Source: Streptomyces fungicidicus (lineage in GTDB: Bacteria; Actinomycetota; Actinomycetes; Streptomycetales; Streptomycetaceae). Taken from it: 64,000 nucleotides of DNA. Position 1 is the stretch's first letter, and every line of letters begins with the position of its first letter. Under the pieces are notes generated by a model. The model saw only the letters and a list, made by a program, of their open reading frames with translations. It ran no database searches and was not told the DNA's origin. Made by a program: the position numbers and the translations under genes. Location of the stretch: positions 5,443,501 to 5,507,500 of the forward strand of contig NZ_CP023407.1 of the NCBI RefSeq assembly GCF_003665435.1, given 5' to 3'. This document shows positions 8,801 through 16,563 of this stretch, one piece after another.

Positions 8801-9205
8801 GCCCGGGTTGCCGATCCGGCAGCCGCGGGCGGCCAGCGAGCCCTTGCCGCGGACCAGGAGCGCCGTCCAGCCGGCGCCGGTCACGGTGCAGCCGTCGAGG
8901 GCGGCCTGACCGGCCGGTACGTCGACGACCGCGGCCTCCTTGTCGCGGCCCCGGAGGGTCAGGGCGCTGAGCATCACGGCGTCGGCCATGAGGGTGACGG
9001 CGGTGCCGTCCCGCGGGCAGAGCTCGACGGTGCCCGGATCGCCCTCGCCGACGATCGTCACCCGGTGCCGGATGACGAGGTTCTCGGCGTAGCGGCCGGG
9101 ACGGACCCGGATCACCGCCCCGGTGCGGGCCTGGGCCAGTGCCTCACCGATCGTCTGGAAGCCGTCCGACCGTTCCGGGCCGACCGTGAGTATTTGCCGT
9201 GCCAC
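5882..9205 (-). CDS. Double AAA+ ATPase (EccA/CbxX-like) with N-terminal right-handed beta-helix
   Basis: 1107 residues. After a short lead, residues ~20-510 are a long run of ~23-residue rungs (V..C.I....G(A/V).V...) typical of right-handed parallel beta-helices. Two AAA+ modules of the CbxX/CfxQ (EccA) type follow. Module 1 has Walker A GPPGTGKTT near residue 606 and module 2 near 886, each with Walker B LGGVLFIDEAYTL and a downstream FGNxR sensor/arginine segment. EccA proteins act as cytosolic chaperone-ATPases for ESX substrates, but they pair one AAA+ domain with an N-terminal TPR region, so this architecture is different. GTG 9205 is taken as start because AAGGAG (9215-9220 on the complement) lies nine bases upstream, although the frame is open further. 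It is divergent from the mycosin gene and probably shares its control region. Confidence 0.85.
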   Translation of the reverse strand: MARQILTVGPERSDGFQTIGEALAQARTGAVIRVRPGRYAENLVIRHRVTIVGEGDPGTVELCPRDGTAVTLMADAVMLSALTLRGRDKEAAVVDVPAGQAALDGCTVTGAGWTALLVRGKGSLAARGCRIGNPGGAGLVDSSESESIVEDCVFENFGTSAVVIGETAAPLVRDCRIRGARANGVLASGEARGTVEGCDISGTDKPAIALEGHSSTRVLRCAVHHTSVGLLVTSMSRPEIEETSFESIAQSGIVISGGADPVLSGCVTRRTKTSGLLVLDRSRGTLEGCSFHGSTEAAVRVVEGSAPLLRDTVVSDCADTAGAVQLWDDSTAEFERLEVLDAAGVGISVRTAANPLLRRARVTGSGGHGIEFGDDARGRLEHCEVESAGGCALSIDDDSDPEIGDTVLTSAARSGVLVGERGRGTLRDCEIGDSADAGVSVRDGAEITLERVRVHGSRAHGVQVSRGGRATLNSCEISGSTGDGVRIDSAEPVDVTRCVVRDNRGAGLRQSRAGERLTVELLTSADNGLPDSWGESAGAGGEDGAPGGPGEAREPEGPLAELESLVGLDNVKHQVNTLVNLNQLAERRRRLGMPVPSMSRHLIFAGPPGTGKTTVARLYGSILADLGVLRSGHLVEVARADLVAQVIGGTAIKTTEAFNSALGGVLFIDEAYTLTVEGTSNDFGREAVDTLLKLMEDHRDDVVVVAAGYSEQMESFLTANPGLASRFTRTVEFGNYAVDELVTITESLCHRHQFELGPLTREALAVRFERMTRDATFGNGRAARAVFEDMVDRQAFRLAAMTDPAENDLTLLLPADVGDAEAAAVGGTAEDAADPSDPMAELTAMVGLAAVKREVSDLVSLLTNARQRVAAGLPAPRISNHLVFSGPPGTGKTTVARLYARLLHSLGVLPRDSLVEVARADLVGQYVGHTAQRTKDVFTGALGGVLFIDEAYTLTPEGSSNDFGREAVDTLLKLMEDHRDEIVVVVAGYTGEMERFLASNPGLTSRFSKFVTFEDYSTDELVTIVSRHAAASGYECAEPTLAALRAHVDGIPRDRSFGNARLARQLLESMMTSQARRLGGLASPSLADLTTLLPQDLPPGRRQGAAL

Positions 9206-9279
9206 GCCTCGAACCTCCTTGTGCTGCTGCGGTAGTTGGCGTTGTGCGCCGAACATCTTGTGTGCATATCATGCGGGCT
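9206..9279. promoter_or_regulatory. Divergent promoter region between the AAA+ gene and mycosin gene
   Basis: Only 74 bp separate the two divergent starts. A plus-strand TATCAT at 9267-9272 would place the transcript start at about 9279-9280, exactly at the mycosin ATG, which suggests a leaderless mRNA. A possible -35 is TTGTGC at 9242-9247 but the 19-bp spacing is poor. On the minus strand only the Shine-Dalgarno (9215-9220) is clear. I see no strong operator. Confidence 0.3.
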
Positions 9280-10509
9280 ATGCGGAATGTGATGAAAGGT
9301 CGGGGTGCGGGCCTCGTGCTGGCGGTCGCCGTGGCCCTGCCGGCCACCGTCGGACCGGCCTACGCCCTCCCCGCCGCGCCCGCCGCGCCGTCGGCGGGTC
9401 CCGGTGCCGACGGCCCGGGCGCCACGCTGCTGCCCCCGCTGCCCGTCCGGCTCGGCGAGGGCAACCCGTGCACCGGGGCCTCGGACCGGACGGCCGCCGG
9501 AACGGCGTGGTCGCAGACGGCGCTCGGCCTGTCCCGGGCCCAGCGGATCTCCCGCGGCGGCGGGGTGACCGTCGCGGTCGTCGACAGCGGAGTCGCCTCC
9601 GGCGTCCCCAGCCTGTCCGGCAGGGTGGAGGCCGTCGGCGGGGCGGACGAGGACTGCCTGGGCCACGGCACGTTCGCCGCCGGGCTGATCGCCGCCGCCC
9701 CGGAGAAGGGCAGCGGCATCACCGGGGTCGCCCCGCAGGCGGAGATCCTCGCCCTGTCCGGCACCGACGACCGCGGGGCGCCCTCGCCGGCACGCGTGGC
9801 CGCCGGGATCCGGACGGCGGCGGACCGCGGCGCGCAGGTCATCTACGTCGGGCAGGCCCTGCGCACCGGCAAGGCCGAACTCACCGCGGCCGTCGCCCAC
9901 GCCACACGGCGGGACGCGCTGGTCGTCGCCCCCGCAGCCCCGGACGCCGTGCCCCGCGAGGAGCTCGGGCCCGACGGCGAGATGCCCGAGGGGCCGTACT
10001 GGCCGGCCGCCGCGCCCGGAGCGCTGGCCGTCGTGGACTTCGGCCCCGGCGGCGCACGGCAGGAGAACGCGCCGCCCGCCCACGACCCGGAGCTGTCCGC
10101 GCCGGGCAGCGAGGTGGTCAGCGTCGGCCCCGAGGGCTCCGGCCACTACATCGGCTCCGGCGCCTCGCTGGCCGCGGCGGGCGTCGCGGGCGCCGCGGCC
10201 CTCGTCCGCGCGTACCACCCCGAACTCACGGCGGAGGAGGTCACCCGCCGGCTGCTCGACACCGCCTACCCGTCGGACATCCCCCGCCTCGACCCGTACG
10301 CGGCCCTGTCCCTCCTCGGCGACCGCACGGCGCCCCCCGCCCACACTCCGGCCCCCGCGCAGATGCCGCCCGCCACCGACCCGACCCCCCACAACCGTGC
10401 CCTGACGATCGCGGCCGCGGCCCTGGCAGCGGTCCTCCTCCTGGCAGCCCTGGCAGCAGTGATCCCCCGAGGCCGCACCCGCAACTGGCACCCCCCGACA
10501 ACCCCCTAG
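9280..10509 (+). CDS. mycP: Mycosin, T7SS subtilisin-like serine protease MycP
   Basis: 409 residues: Sec signal peptide (positive n-region, then GLVLAVAVALPATVGPAYA), S8 protease domain, Pro-rich linker, C-terminal membrane helix (~374-396) and a short basic tail. This is the standard mycosin layout, with the protease held outside the membrane. The triad is present: Asp102 in VVDSG, His129 in GHGTFAAG, Ser296 in GASLAAAG. The oxyanion-hole Asn normally seen in a (A)AGN motif is not visible; the equivalent strand reads LVVAPAAPD near residue 218. Mycosins are needed for ESX secretion and partly for complex stability. In-frame ATGs exist at 9271, 9280 and 9292 with no good Shine-Dalgarno. I chose 9280 because a -10-like TATCAT ends at 9272. 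Convergent with eccC. Confidence 0.85.
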   Translation: MRNVMKGRGAGLVLAVAVALPATVGPAYALPAAPAAPSAGPGADGPGATLLPPLPVRLGEGNPCTGASDRTAAGTAWSQTALGLSRAQRISRGGGVTVAVVDSGVASGVPSLSGRVEAVGGADEDCLGHGTFAAGLIAAAPEKGSGITGVAPQAEILALSGTDDRGAPSPARVAAGIRTAADRGAQVIYVGQALRTGKAELTAAVAHATRRDALVVAPAAPDAVPREELGPDGEMPEGPYWPAAAPGALAVVDFGPGGARQENAPPAHDPELSAPGSEVVSVGPEGSGHYIGSGASLAAAGVAGAAALVRAYHPELTAEEVTRRLLDTAYPSDIPRLDPYAALSLLGDRTAPPAHTPAPAQMPPATDPTPHNRALTIAAAALAAVLLLAALAAVIPRGRTRNWHPPTTP

Positions 10510-10533
10510 CCACCCCACCCCCACGGCCCTACA

Positions 10534-10653
10534 TACCCCCACGGGCTCCCACGCCCCCGTCCCCGCGGGCTTCCGCGCGGTCGTCCCTGCGGGCTCCCGC
10601 GCCCCCGTCTCCGTGGGTTTCCGCGCGGTCGTCCCCGCGGGCTTCCGCTCTCG
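10534..10653 (+). repeat. 24-bp tandem repeat between convergent mycP and eccC
   Basis: Five degenerate copies of a 24-bp unit (core CGTCCCCGCGGGCTTCCGCG) with an exact 24-bp period from at least 10558 (copies at 10558, 10582, 10606, 10630) and a weaker copy before it. It lies in the 335-bp non-coding gap between the two stop codons. The remainder of this gap (10654-10844) is low-complexity C/G-rich sequence in which I see no gene. Confidence 0.75.
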
Positions 10654-10844
10654 CTCTTGCGTTCCCGCGGGCAGTCGTGCCGCTGGGGCGGCACGGGTGG
10701 GCGCGACGGCACCCCGTGAGCGCCGGGCCGCGCGACCACCCCCCGGCCCACCCCCACCCGGCGCACCCCACGAGCCCCGGCCCACCCGGCACCCGCACCC
10801 ATACACGCACCGGCCCCCGCCGCCAACGGCACCACCGGCCCGCC

Positions 10845-13800
10845 TCACCACGCACCCTCGACGAACCCCGTCTGCACCTGCAACGTCTTCCGCCGGGCGA
10901 TCCGAACCGCCCGCCCCGGAATCAGCTCCCGCCCCTTCACACTCCCGAACAGATACCCCTCACTCGGCGGGCACGACATCAGCAGGCCCGGCGTGTTGAC
11001 CTCCTGCAGCCGCCGCAGCAACGCCTCGTTGAGCCCCCGCCCGGCCCCCGCCGACGACCGCGCCACCACCAGGTGCAACCCCACCTCGTGCCCCAGCGCC
11101 AGATGGTCCAGCAGCGGAGCGAACGGCTGCGCCATCGGCCCGCTGCCCACCATGTCGTAGTCGTCGACCAGGATGAACAGCCGCGGCCCCTGCCACCAGT
11201 CGCACAGCCGCATCCGCGACGGAGCGATGTCCTCCCCGGGAACCCGCTGCTTGACCGCCCGCGCCGCCCCGTCCACCAGCTCCCGCAGCATGTCGAGGGA
11301 GACCGCATGCCCGAGCCGGTACGCCTCCGGGACGCTCTCCACCAGCTCCCGCCGGTAGTCGACCGTCATGATCCGCGCCTCGGCCGGCGTGTACCGCTCG
11401 GTGATGCCCCGCGCGACCAGCCGCAGCAGGTTCGTCTTGCCGCTCTCCGTGTCACCCACCACGATCAGATGCGGGTTCTCGGTGAAGTCGTGCCACACCG
11501 GCGCGAGTTCGTTCTCGTCGAGTCCGATCGCGATCCGCAGACCCTGCTCGCCCTCCGGCTCCGGCAGCTCCTCCACCGGCAGGTTCGCCGGCAGCATCCG
11601 CACCCGCGGCGCGGCAGGACCCGTCCAGTTCTCGCCGATCGCGGCGACCAGCCCCGCCACCCCGTCCGCGAGGTCGTCGGCGTCCTCCACCCCGTCGACG
11701 CGCGGCAGGGCCGACAGATAGTGCAGCTTGTCCGAGGTCAGCCCCCGCCCCGCGCTGCGCGGGATGGTCGCCGCCTTCCGGGAGTCGATCTGCGAGTCCA
11801 TCGGATCGCCCATCCGCAGCTCCAGCCGCGTCCCGGTCTGGTCGCGCACCGAGGACGACAGCTCCACCCAGCGGGCGGTGGTGACCAGCAGATGGACGCC
11901 GTAGTTGAGCCCGCGCGCGGCGAGCGCGTTGAACGTGGGGATGTGCCGGTCGAAGTCCTGGCGCACGGTGGCCCAGCCGTCGATGGCGAGGAAGACGTCC
12001 CCGTGCGGCTCGTCGGCGAACTCGCCCGCCGCGCGCCGCTTGCGGTAGGTGGCCATGGAGTCGATGCCGTGCTCCAGGAAGAACCTCTCCCGCCGGGCGA
12101 GCAGCGTGGTGACCTCCGCGATCGTCCGGCCCACCCGTTCGGTGTCGACCCGCGCCGCGACGCCGCTCATGTGCGGCAGCTCGTCCAGCGCGGCCAGTGT
12201 GCCGCCGCCGAAGTCCAGGCAGTAGAACTGCACTTCGCGCGGCGTGTGGGTGAGGGCCAGCGCGGTGATGAGGGTCCGCAGCAGGGTGCTCTTGCCGCTC
12301 TGCGGGCCCCCGGCGATGGCCACGTGGCCGCCGGCCGCCGACAGGTCCACCGTCAGCAGGTCGCGCAGCTGGTCGAAGGGACGGTCCACGACCCCCACCG
12401 GCACGGTGAGCCGCCCCCGCAGCGGCCAGTCCGCCGTGGTGAGGCCGTACCGCGGATCGGGTGACAGCGGGGGCAGGATCTGGTCCAGGGTGGCCGGCCG
12501 GCCCAGCGGCGGCAGCCACACCTGGTGGGCGGGCGGTCCCGCACCGCGCAGCCGGTCGAGCGCCACCGACAGCAGCGTCTCCCCGCCGCCGTCCCCACCG
12601 TCCCCCTCGCCGTCCGGCTCGGCCTCCGGCGGCGTACCGTCGGGGTCGCCCGCGAGGTCCGGGTCGGCGGGCGCGCGCGGCACCACCCACTCCGCCGTCC
12701 ACGGCACCACCTGGCGCGCCACCTGCGCCCGCACGACGGCCCGGCGCCGCTCGTACGGCCCCGACACGTACGCGGCCCGGAACCGGGTCAGCGCGTCGAC
12801 GCCGCTCTTGAGGAACCCGGCGCCCGGCTGCGCGGGCAGCTCGTAGGCGTCCGGCACGCCCAGCACGCCCCGGCTCTCCATCGCGGAGAACGTCCGCAGA
12901 CCGATCCGGTACGACAGATGGCTCTCCAGCTGGTGCATCCGGCCCTCGTCCAGCCGCTGCGAGGCGAGCAGCAGATGCACCCCGAGGCTGCGCCCGAGCC
13001 GGCCGATCATCACGAACAGCTCCATGAAGTCGCGGTGCGAGGCGAGCAGTTCGCTGAACTCGTCGACCACCACGAACAGGCTGGGCAGCGGCTGCAGGGG
13101 CGTCCCGGACTGCCGTGCCTTCTCGTACTCCAGCGCGGAGGTGTAGTGGCCGGCCGCGCGCAGCAGCTCCTGCCGCCGGATCAGCTCCCCGTGCAGGGCG
13201 TCCTGCATCCGGGCGACCAGCGCCACCTCGTCGGCGAGGTTGGTGATGACCGCCGAGGTGTGCGGGAGTTCGTCGAGGCCGAGGAAGGTGGCGCCGCCCT
13301 TGAAGTCGACGAGGACGAAGTTCAGCGTCTCGGAGGAGTTGGTCAGCGCCAGCGCCAGCACCAGGGTGCGCAGCAGCTCGCTCTTGCCGGAGCCGGTGGC
13401 GCCGATGAGCATGCCGTGCGGTCCGGTGCCGCCCTGCGCGGACTCCTTGATGTCCAGCTCCACCGGCCTGCCCTCACCGCTCACCGCGATCGGCACCCGC
13501 AACCGGGCACTGCCGGTCGCCCGCTCCCACAGCGTGGCCGGGTCGTGCCGGTGCAGGTCCGGGATGTTGAGCAGCGAGGTCAGCTCGACGTCGTTGGCGA
13601 GCGGCTTGGAGTCGTCGCCGCCCACACTCATCCGGTACGGCGCCAGCAGCCGGGCGAGCGCCAGCGCGCCGACCGTGCTCAGCCGGTCGGGCCGGCCGAG
13701 CACGGTCGACTGCTCCTTGCGGTCGCGGTCGGTGCGCACCAGCGCGACCCCGTCCCCGTCCACCTCCAGGCGCAGCGTGGTCCGCCCCGGCTTCCAGGCG

Positions 13801-14852
13801 AGTGCCCCCGTCAGGTCGAGCACCACCGCGTTGCGGAAGCCGTGCCCGTCGAAGCGGTGCCCCGCCGGCACCGTGCAGCCGTCGATCACGACGACCGTGT
13901 ACGGCTCCTCGCGCCCCGGCACCGCGTCCGGGTCGGCGCCGGGACGCTCCAGGAACTCCGCGCCGAGCAGGTTCTCCAGCTCGGTGAAGGCCGAGGCGAT
14001 CAGGCGGGCCGGTCCGGCGCCGTCCTCCTCGTGCCGGTGCAGACTGTGCGGCAGCCACTTCGCCCACTCCCACTCCGCGCGCCGCTCGTCCGAGACGCAC
14101 AGCGCGATCCACAGGTCGTCGGGGGAGTGGAACACCGCCAACTGCGCGAGCAACGCCCGGATCTGGGCGCGTATCCGCTCCTCGTCCCCGCGGAACAGCA
14201 CCTTCGACCAGGCCCGCAGATAGATCGCGATGGGCTGGTCCCGGACGGTGGAGTACGCCCGGGTGAAGCTGCGTAGCGCGTGCGCCGACAGCGGCTCCAG
14301 GTCCTCGACGGGCTTGGTCGACAGCGGCGTCAGCTTCATCGCCAGACGCTGGTCGCCCACGCCCATCCGGACCTCGCCGAAGTCCTCGTCGGACGCCCGC
14401 CGTTCCCACAGCCGGGTGCTGCGCACCAGCGACGACAGCGCGTCGGGCTCGGGATGCCGCCAGGCGAGAGCGCGCTGCTGCTCCACGATGGACGCCCGCA
14501 CCATGCGCCGGGTCTGCCGCAGATAGCGCAGGTAGTCGCGGCGCTCGCCCTTCATCCGCTGCTTGCGCTCGCCGTTGCGGCGCATCACCTGGCCGAGCAT
14601 CATGCCCGCCGACGCGATCACCATCACACCGAGCGCGATGTAGATGAATCCGCCGCTGTCCCGGCTCATCCCCGGCCGCATGAACATCAGCATCATCGAG
14701 ACCGACATCAGCGCCATCGGCAGATACGTCCACACCGCGGAACTGTCCGGCACTACTTCCGGAAGCGTCGGCGGCTCCTGCAGACTCAGTTCCCCCGACG
14801 GCATTTCCGGTCCTTTACGGCGGGCCGGCCGGCGGAACAGGATCACGCTCAA
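10845..14852 (-). CDS. eccC: EccC, FtsK/SpoIIIE-type motor ATPase of the T7SS (EccCa-EccCb fusion)
   Basis: 1335 residues in one chain, corresponding to the fused EccCa and EccCb of some mycobacterial systems. Two membrane helices near the N-terminus (WTYLPMALMSVSMMLMFM and GFIYIALGVMVIASAGMML) are followed by the DUF domain and three FtsK-type ATPase domains. Walker A sites are GATGSGKS (~481), GGPQSGKS (~845) and GDTESGKT (~1131). Walker B is intact in domain 1 (LFVVVDEF) and acidic in domain 3 (FILVDDYD), but reads FLAIDGW in domain 2. In known systems domain 1 is the main ATPase, while the C-terminal domain binds the EsxB-type signal. The start is TTG at 14852, supported by GAGGAGG seven to nine bases upstream and by the hydrophilic MSVILFRRPARRKG lead. 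GTG 14846 is an alternative. Divergent from eccD. Confidence 0.95.
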   Translation of the reverse strand: MSVILFRRPARRKGPEMPSGELSLQEPPTLPEVVPDSSAVWTYLPMALMSVSMMLMFMRPGMSRDSGGFIYIALGVMVIASAGMMLGQVMRRNGERKQRMKGERRDYLRYLRQTRRMVRASIVEQQRALAWRHPEPDALSSLVRSTRLWERRASDEDFGEVRMGVGDQRLAMKLTPLSTKPVEDLEPLSAHALRSFTRAYSTVRDQPIAIYLRAWSKVLFRGDEERIRAQIRALLAQLAVFHSPDDLWIALCVSDERRAEWEWAKWLPHSLHRHEEDGAGPARLIASAFTELENLLGAEFLERPGADPDAVPGREEPYTVVVIDGCTVPAGHRFDGHGFRNAVVLDLTGALAWKPGRTTLRLEVDGDGVALVRTDRDRKEQSTVLGRPDRLSTVGALALARLLAPYRMSVGGDDSKPLANDVELTSLLNIPDLHRHDPATLWERATGSARLRVPIAVSGEGRPVELDIKESAQGGTGPHGMLIGATGSGKSELLRTLVLALALTNSSETLNFVLVDFKGGATFLGLDELPHTSAVITNLADEVALVARMQDALHGELIRRQELLRAAGHYTSALEYEKARQSGTPLQPLPSLFVVVDEFSELLASHRDFMELFVMIGRLGRSLGVHLLLASQRLDEGRMHQLESHLSYRIGLRTFSAMESRGVLGVPDAYELPAQPGAGFLKSGVDALTRFRAAYVSGPYERRRAVVRAQVARQVVPWTAEWVVPRAPADPDLAGDPDGTPPEAEPDGEGDGGDGGGETLLSVALDRLRGAGPPAHQVWLPPLGRPATLDQILPPLSPDPRYGLTTADWPLRGRLTVPVGVVDRPFDQLRDLLTVDLSAAGGHVAIAGGPQSGKSTLLRTLITALALTHTPREVQFYCLDFGGGTLAALDELPHMSGVAARVDTERVGRTIAEVTTLLARRERFFLEHGIDSMATYRKRRAAGEFADEPHGDVFLAIDGWATVRQDFDRHIPTFNALAARGLNYGVHLLVTTARWVELSSSVRDQTGTRLELRMGDPMDSQIDSRKAATIPRSAGRGLTSDKLHYLSALPRVDGVEDADDLADGVAGLVAAIGENWTGPAAPRVRMLPANLPVEELPEPEGEQGLRIAIGLDENELAPVWHDFTENPHLIVVGDTESGKTNLLRLVARGITERYTPAEARIMTVDYRRELVESVPEAYRLGHAVSLDMLRELVDGAARAVKQRVPGEDIAPSRMRLCDWWQGPRLFILVDDYDMVGSGPMAQPFAPLLDHLALGHEVGLHLVVARSSAGAGRGLNEALLRRLQEVNTPGLLMSCPPSEGYLFGSVKGRELIPGRAVRIARRKTLQVQTGFVEGAW

Positions 14853-15147
14853 CGAACGTCCTCCTCAATGATTTCGGAAGGAAATTCCACGGGAACGTCG
14901 CGGGTACGTCGCGGGATTTTCGTAAAGTGTCAGGGTCCCGCGCGACGGCGGCGGGAAAATGGCCATGGGGTTCCGTAACGCTGAACTCCCGGAGTGGTGT
15001 TGCGAAAAGCGCGGCGTACGGTCAAACTCGTCGGCGCATGCCCCGTCCGACTTTTCCGTCGCGTTCGGCGACCGACCGGTGTGCCGCTGCCACCTTCCAG
15101 CCACCGCGTAGTTGCGTGGTCCGCCAGAAAGTGTGAATCCCGAGCCC
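14853..15147. other. Divergent intergenic region eccC/eccD
   Basis: 295 bp between two divergent core genes, so it must hold promoters in both directions. The eccC Shine-Dalgarno lies at its left edge. No clear Shine-Dalgarno precedes the eccD ATG, and I could not identify convincing -35/-10 pairs or an operator. Short open frames here lack coding signs. Confidence 0.5.
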
Positions 15148-16545
15148 ATGACTGAGACTCAGACGGCAAGCCTGTGCCGCGTCACCGTACGTGCTCCGGC
15201 CAGGACCGTCGACCTGGCCGTGCCCTCCGACGTCCCCGTCGCCGATCTGCTGCCCGCTGTGATCGGTTACGGAGGGGACGACCTGGAGGAATCCGGTCTG
15301 GAGCACGGTGGTTGGGTGCTCCAACGCCTCGGCGGTCCACCGCTCGACCCCGAGAGTACCTTGGACTCCCTCGGTCTGCGGGACGGAGAGGAGCTTTATC
15401 TGCGGCCCCGCACCGAGGCCCTGCCCGAGGTGCACATCGACGACCTCGTCGACGGCATCTCCGACGGCATGGGCCGCAGACCGCACGGCTGGAGCGCGGA
15501 GGCCGGGCGGCGGCTGCTGCGCGGACTGGCCGTGGCCACCCTCGCGCTGGGCATCGTGCTGCTGGCCATGCCGGGGACGGCGGGCTGGATGCGGGCGGTC
15601 GCCGCCTCGGCCGCCGGACTGCTGCTGATCGCCGGGGCCGGCTCCGCCTCCCGTGCCGTCGGGGACGCCGGAGCGGGTTCGGTGCTCGGCCTGATGGCGG
15701 CCCCCTACTTCGCGCTCGCGGGCTGGCTGCTGCCCGGCGGAGAACTGGGCGGCGCCGACGGCGAGGCCGTGCTCGGCGCGCGGCTGCTGGCGGCGTCCGC
15801 GGCCGGCGGCGCGGGGGCGGTGCTGGCCCTGGCTGCGGTCGGCGTGTACCCGGCGCTGTTCATCGGCGCGGCCTGCGTCGCGGCGGCCGGGGCGCTGGGC
15901 GCCGGTCTGATCACCCTGGACCTGGCGCCGGAACAGGCGGCCGGAGTGGTCGCCGTCGTGGTGGTGCTCTTCGGCGGTTTCGTGCCCTCCCTGTCGTTCC
16001 GGCTGGCCGGCATGCGGATGCCGCCGCTGCCGACCAACGTCCAGCAGCTGCAGCAGGGCATCGACCCGTACTCCTCCTCGGACGTCGACGCCCGGTCGGC
16101 GCTGGCGGACGGCTGGATGACCGCCCTCTACGGCGCCATCGGCCTGGTGTGCCTGCCCTGCCTGGTGGCGCTGATGTCCGCGCCCGGCCTCGCCGAGATC
16201 CTCACCGTGGTGGCCCTGTCGCTCCTGCTGCTGCTGCACAGCCGGGGGCTGGGCAACGTCTGGCAGCGGCTGGCGCTGACCACCGCCGGCGCCTGGGGCG
16301 TGGCCCTGCTGCTGTTCACGTCCGCGCGCTCCGTCGCCCCGGCGGACCGGCTGACCCTGACGGCCGGGCTGATGGGGCTGGCGGCCGCGATCGTCATCGC
16401 CTCGTGGACCGTGCCCGGGCGCCGGCTCGTCCCCTACTGGGGCCGCGCGGCCGAGCTGCTGCACTCGCTCGCCGCCATCAGCATCCTGCCGCTGACGCTC
16501 TGGTCGATGGGCGTCTACGGCCTGCTCCGCGGCATCAACGGCTGA
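15148..16545 (+). CDS. eccD: EccD, polytopic membrane channel subunit of the T7SS
   Basis: 465 residues. Residues ~8-95 form the N-terminal ubiquitin-like (YukD-type) cytosolic domain (CRVTVRAPARTVDLAVPSDVPV...LLPAVI, ending in GEELYLRPR). A cytosolic linker (IDDLVDGISDGM) and about eleven membrane helices follow. This matches EccD, which forms the membrane vestibule and packs around EccB and EccC in the ESX complex. The conserved loop GMRMPPLPTNVQQLQQGID lies between two helix blocks. ATG 15148 is chosen because the ubiquitin-like fold begins right after it. An upstream in-frame start at 15112 would add only a hydrophilic stub. eccB follows after 18 bp, so the two are co-transcribed. Confidence 0.93.
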   Translation: MTETQTASLCRVTVRAPARTVDLAVPSDVPVADLLPAVIGYGGDDLEESGLEHGGWVLQRLGGPPLDPESTLDSLGLRDGEELYLRPRTEALPEVHIDDLVDGISDGMGRRPHGWSAEAGRRLLRGLAVATLALGIVLLAMPGTAGWMRAVAASAAGLLLIAGAGSASRAVGDAGAGSVLGLMAAPYFALAGWLLPGGELGGADGEAVLGARLLAASAAGGAGAVLALAAVGVYPALFIGAACVAAAGALGAGLITLDLAPEQAAGVVAVVVVLFGGFVPSLSFRLAGMRMPPLPTNVQQLQQGIDPYSSSDVDARSALADGWMTALYGAIGLVCLPCLVALMSAPGLAEILTVVALSLLLLLHSRGLGNVWQRLALTTAGAWGVALLLFTSARSVAPADRLTLTAGLMGLAAAIVIASWTVPGRRLVPYWGRAAELLHSLAAISILPLTLWSMGVYGLLRGING

Positions 16546-16563
16546 CCCGGGAGAACGGCGACC

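Noticed and set aside
10534..10653. CRISPR array
   Set aside because: The 24-bp units are directly adjacent with no spacers, and no cas genes are nearby.
14865..15149. Small minus-strand gene in the eccC/eccD gap
   Set aside because: No ribosome-binding site, no conserved motif and no coding bias. It occupies the region that must hold divergent promoters.
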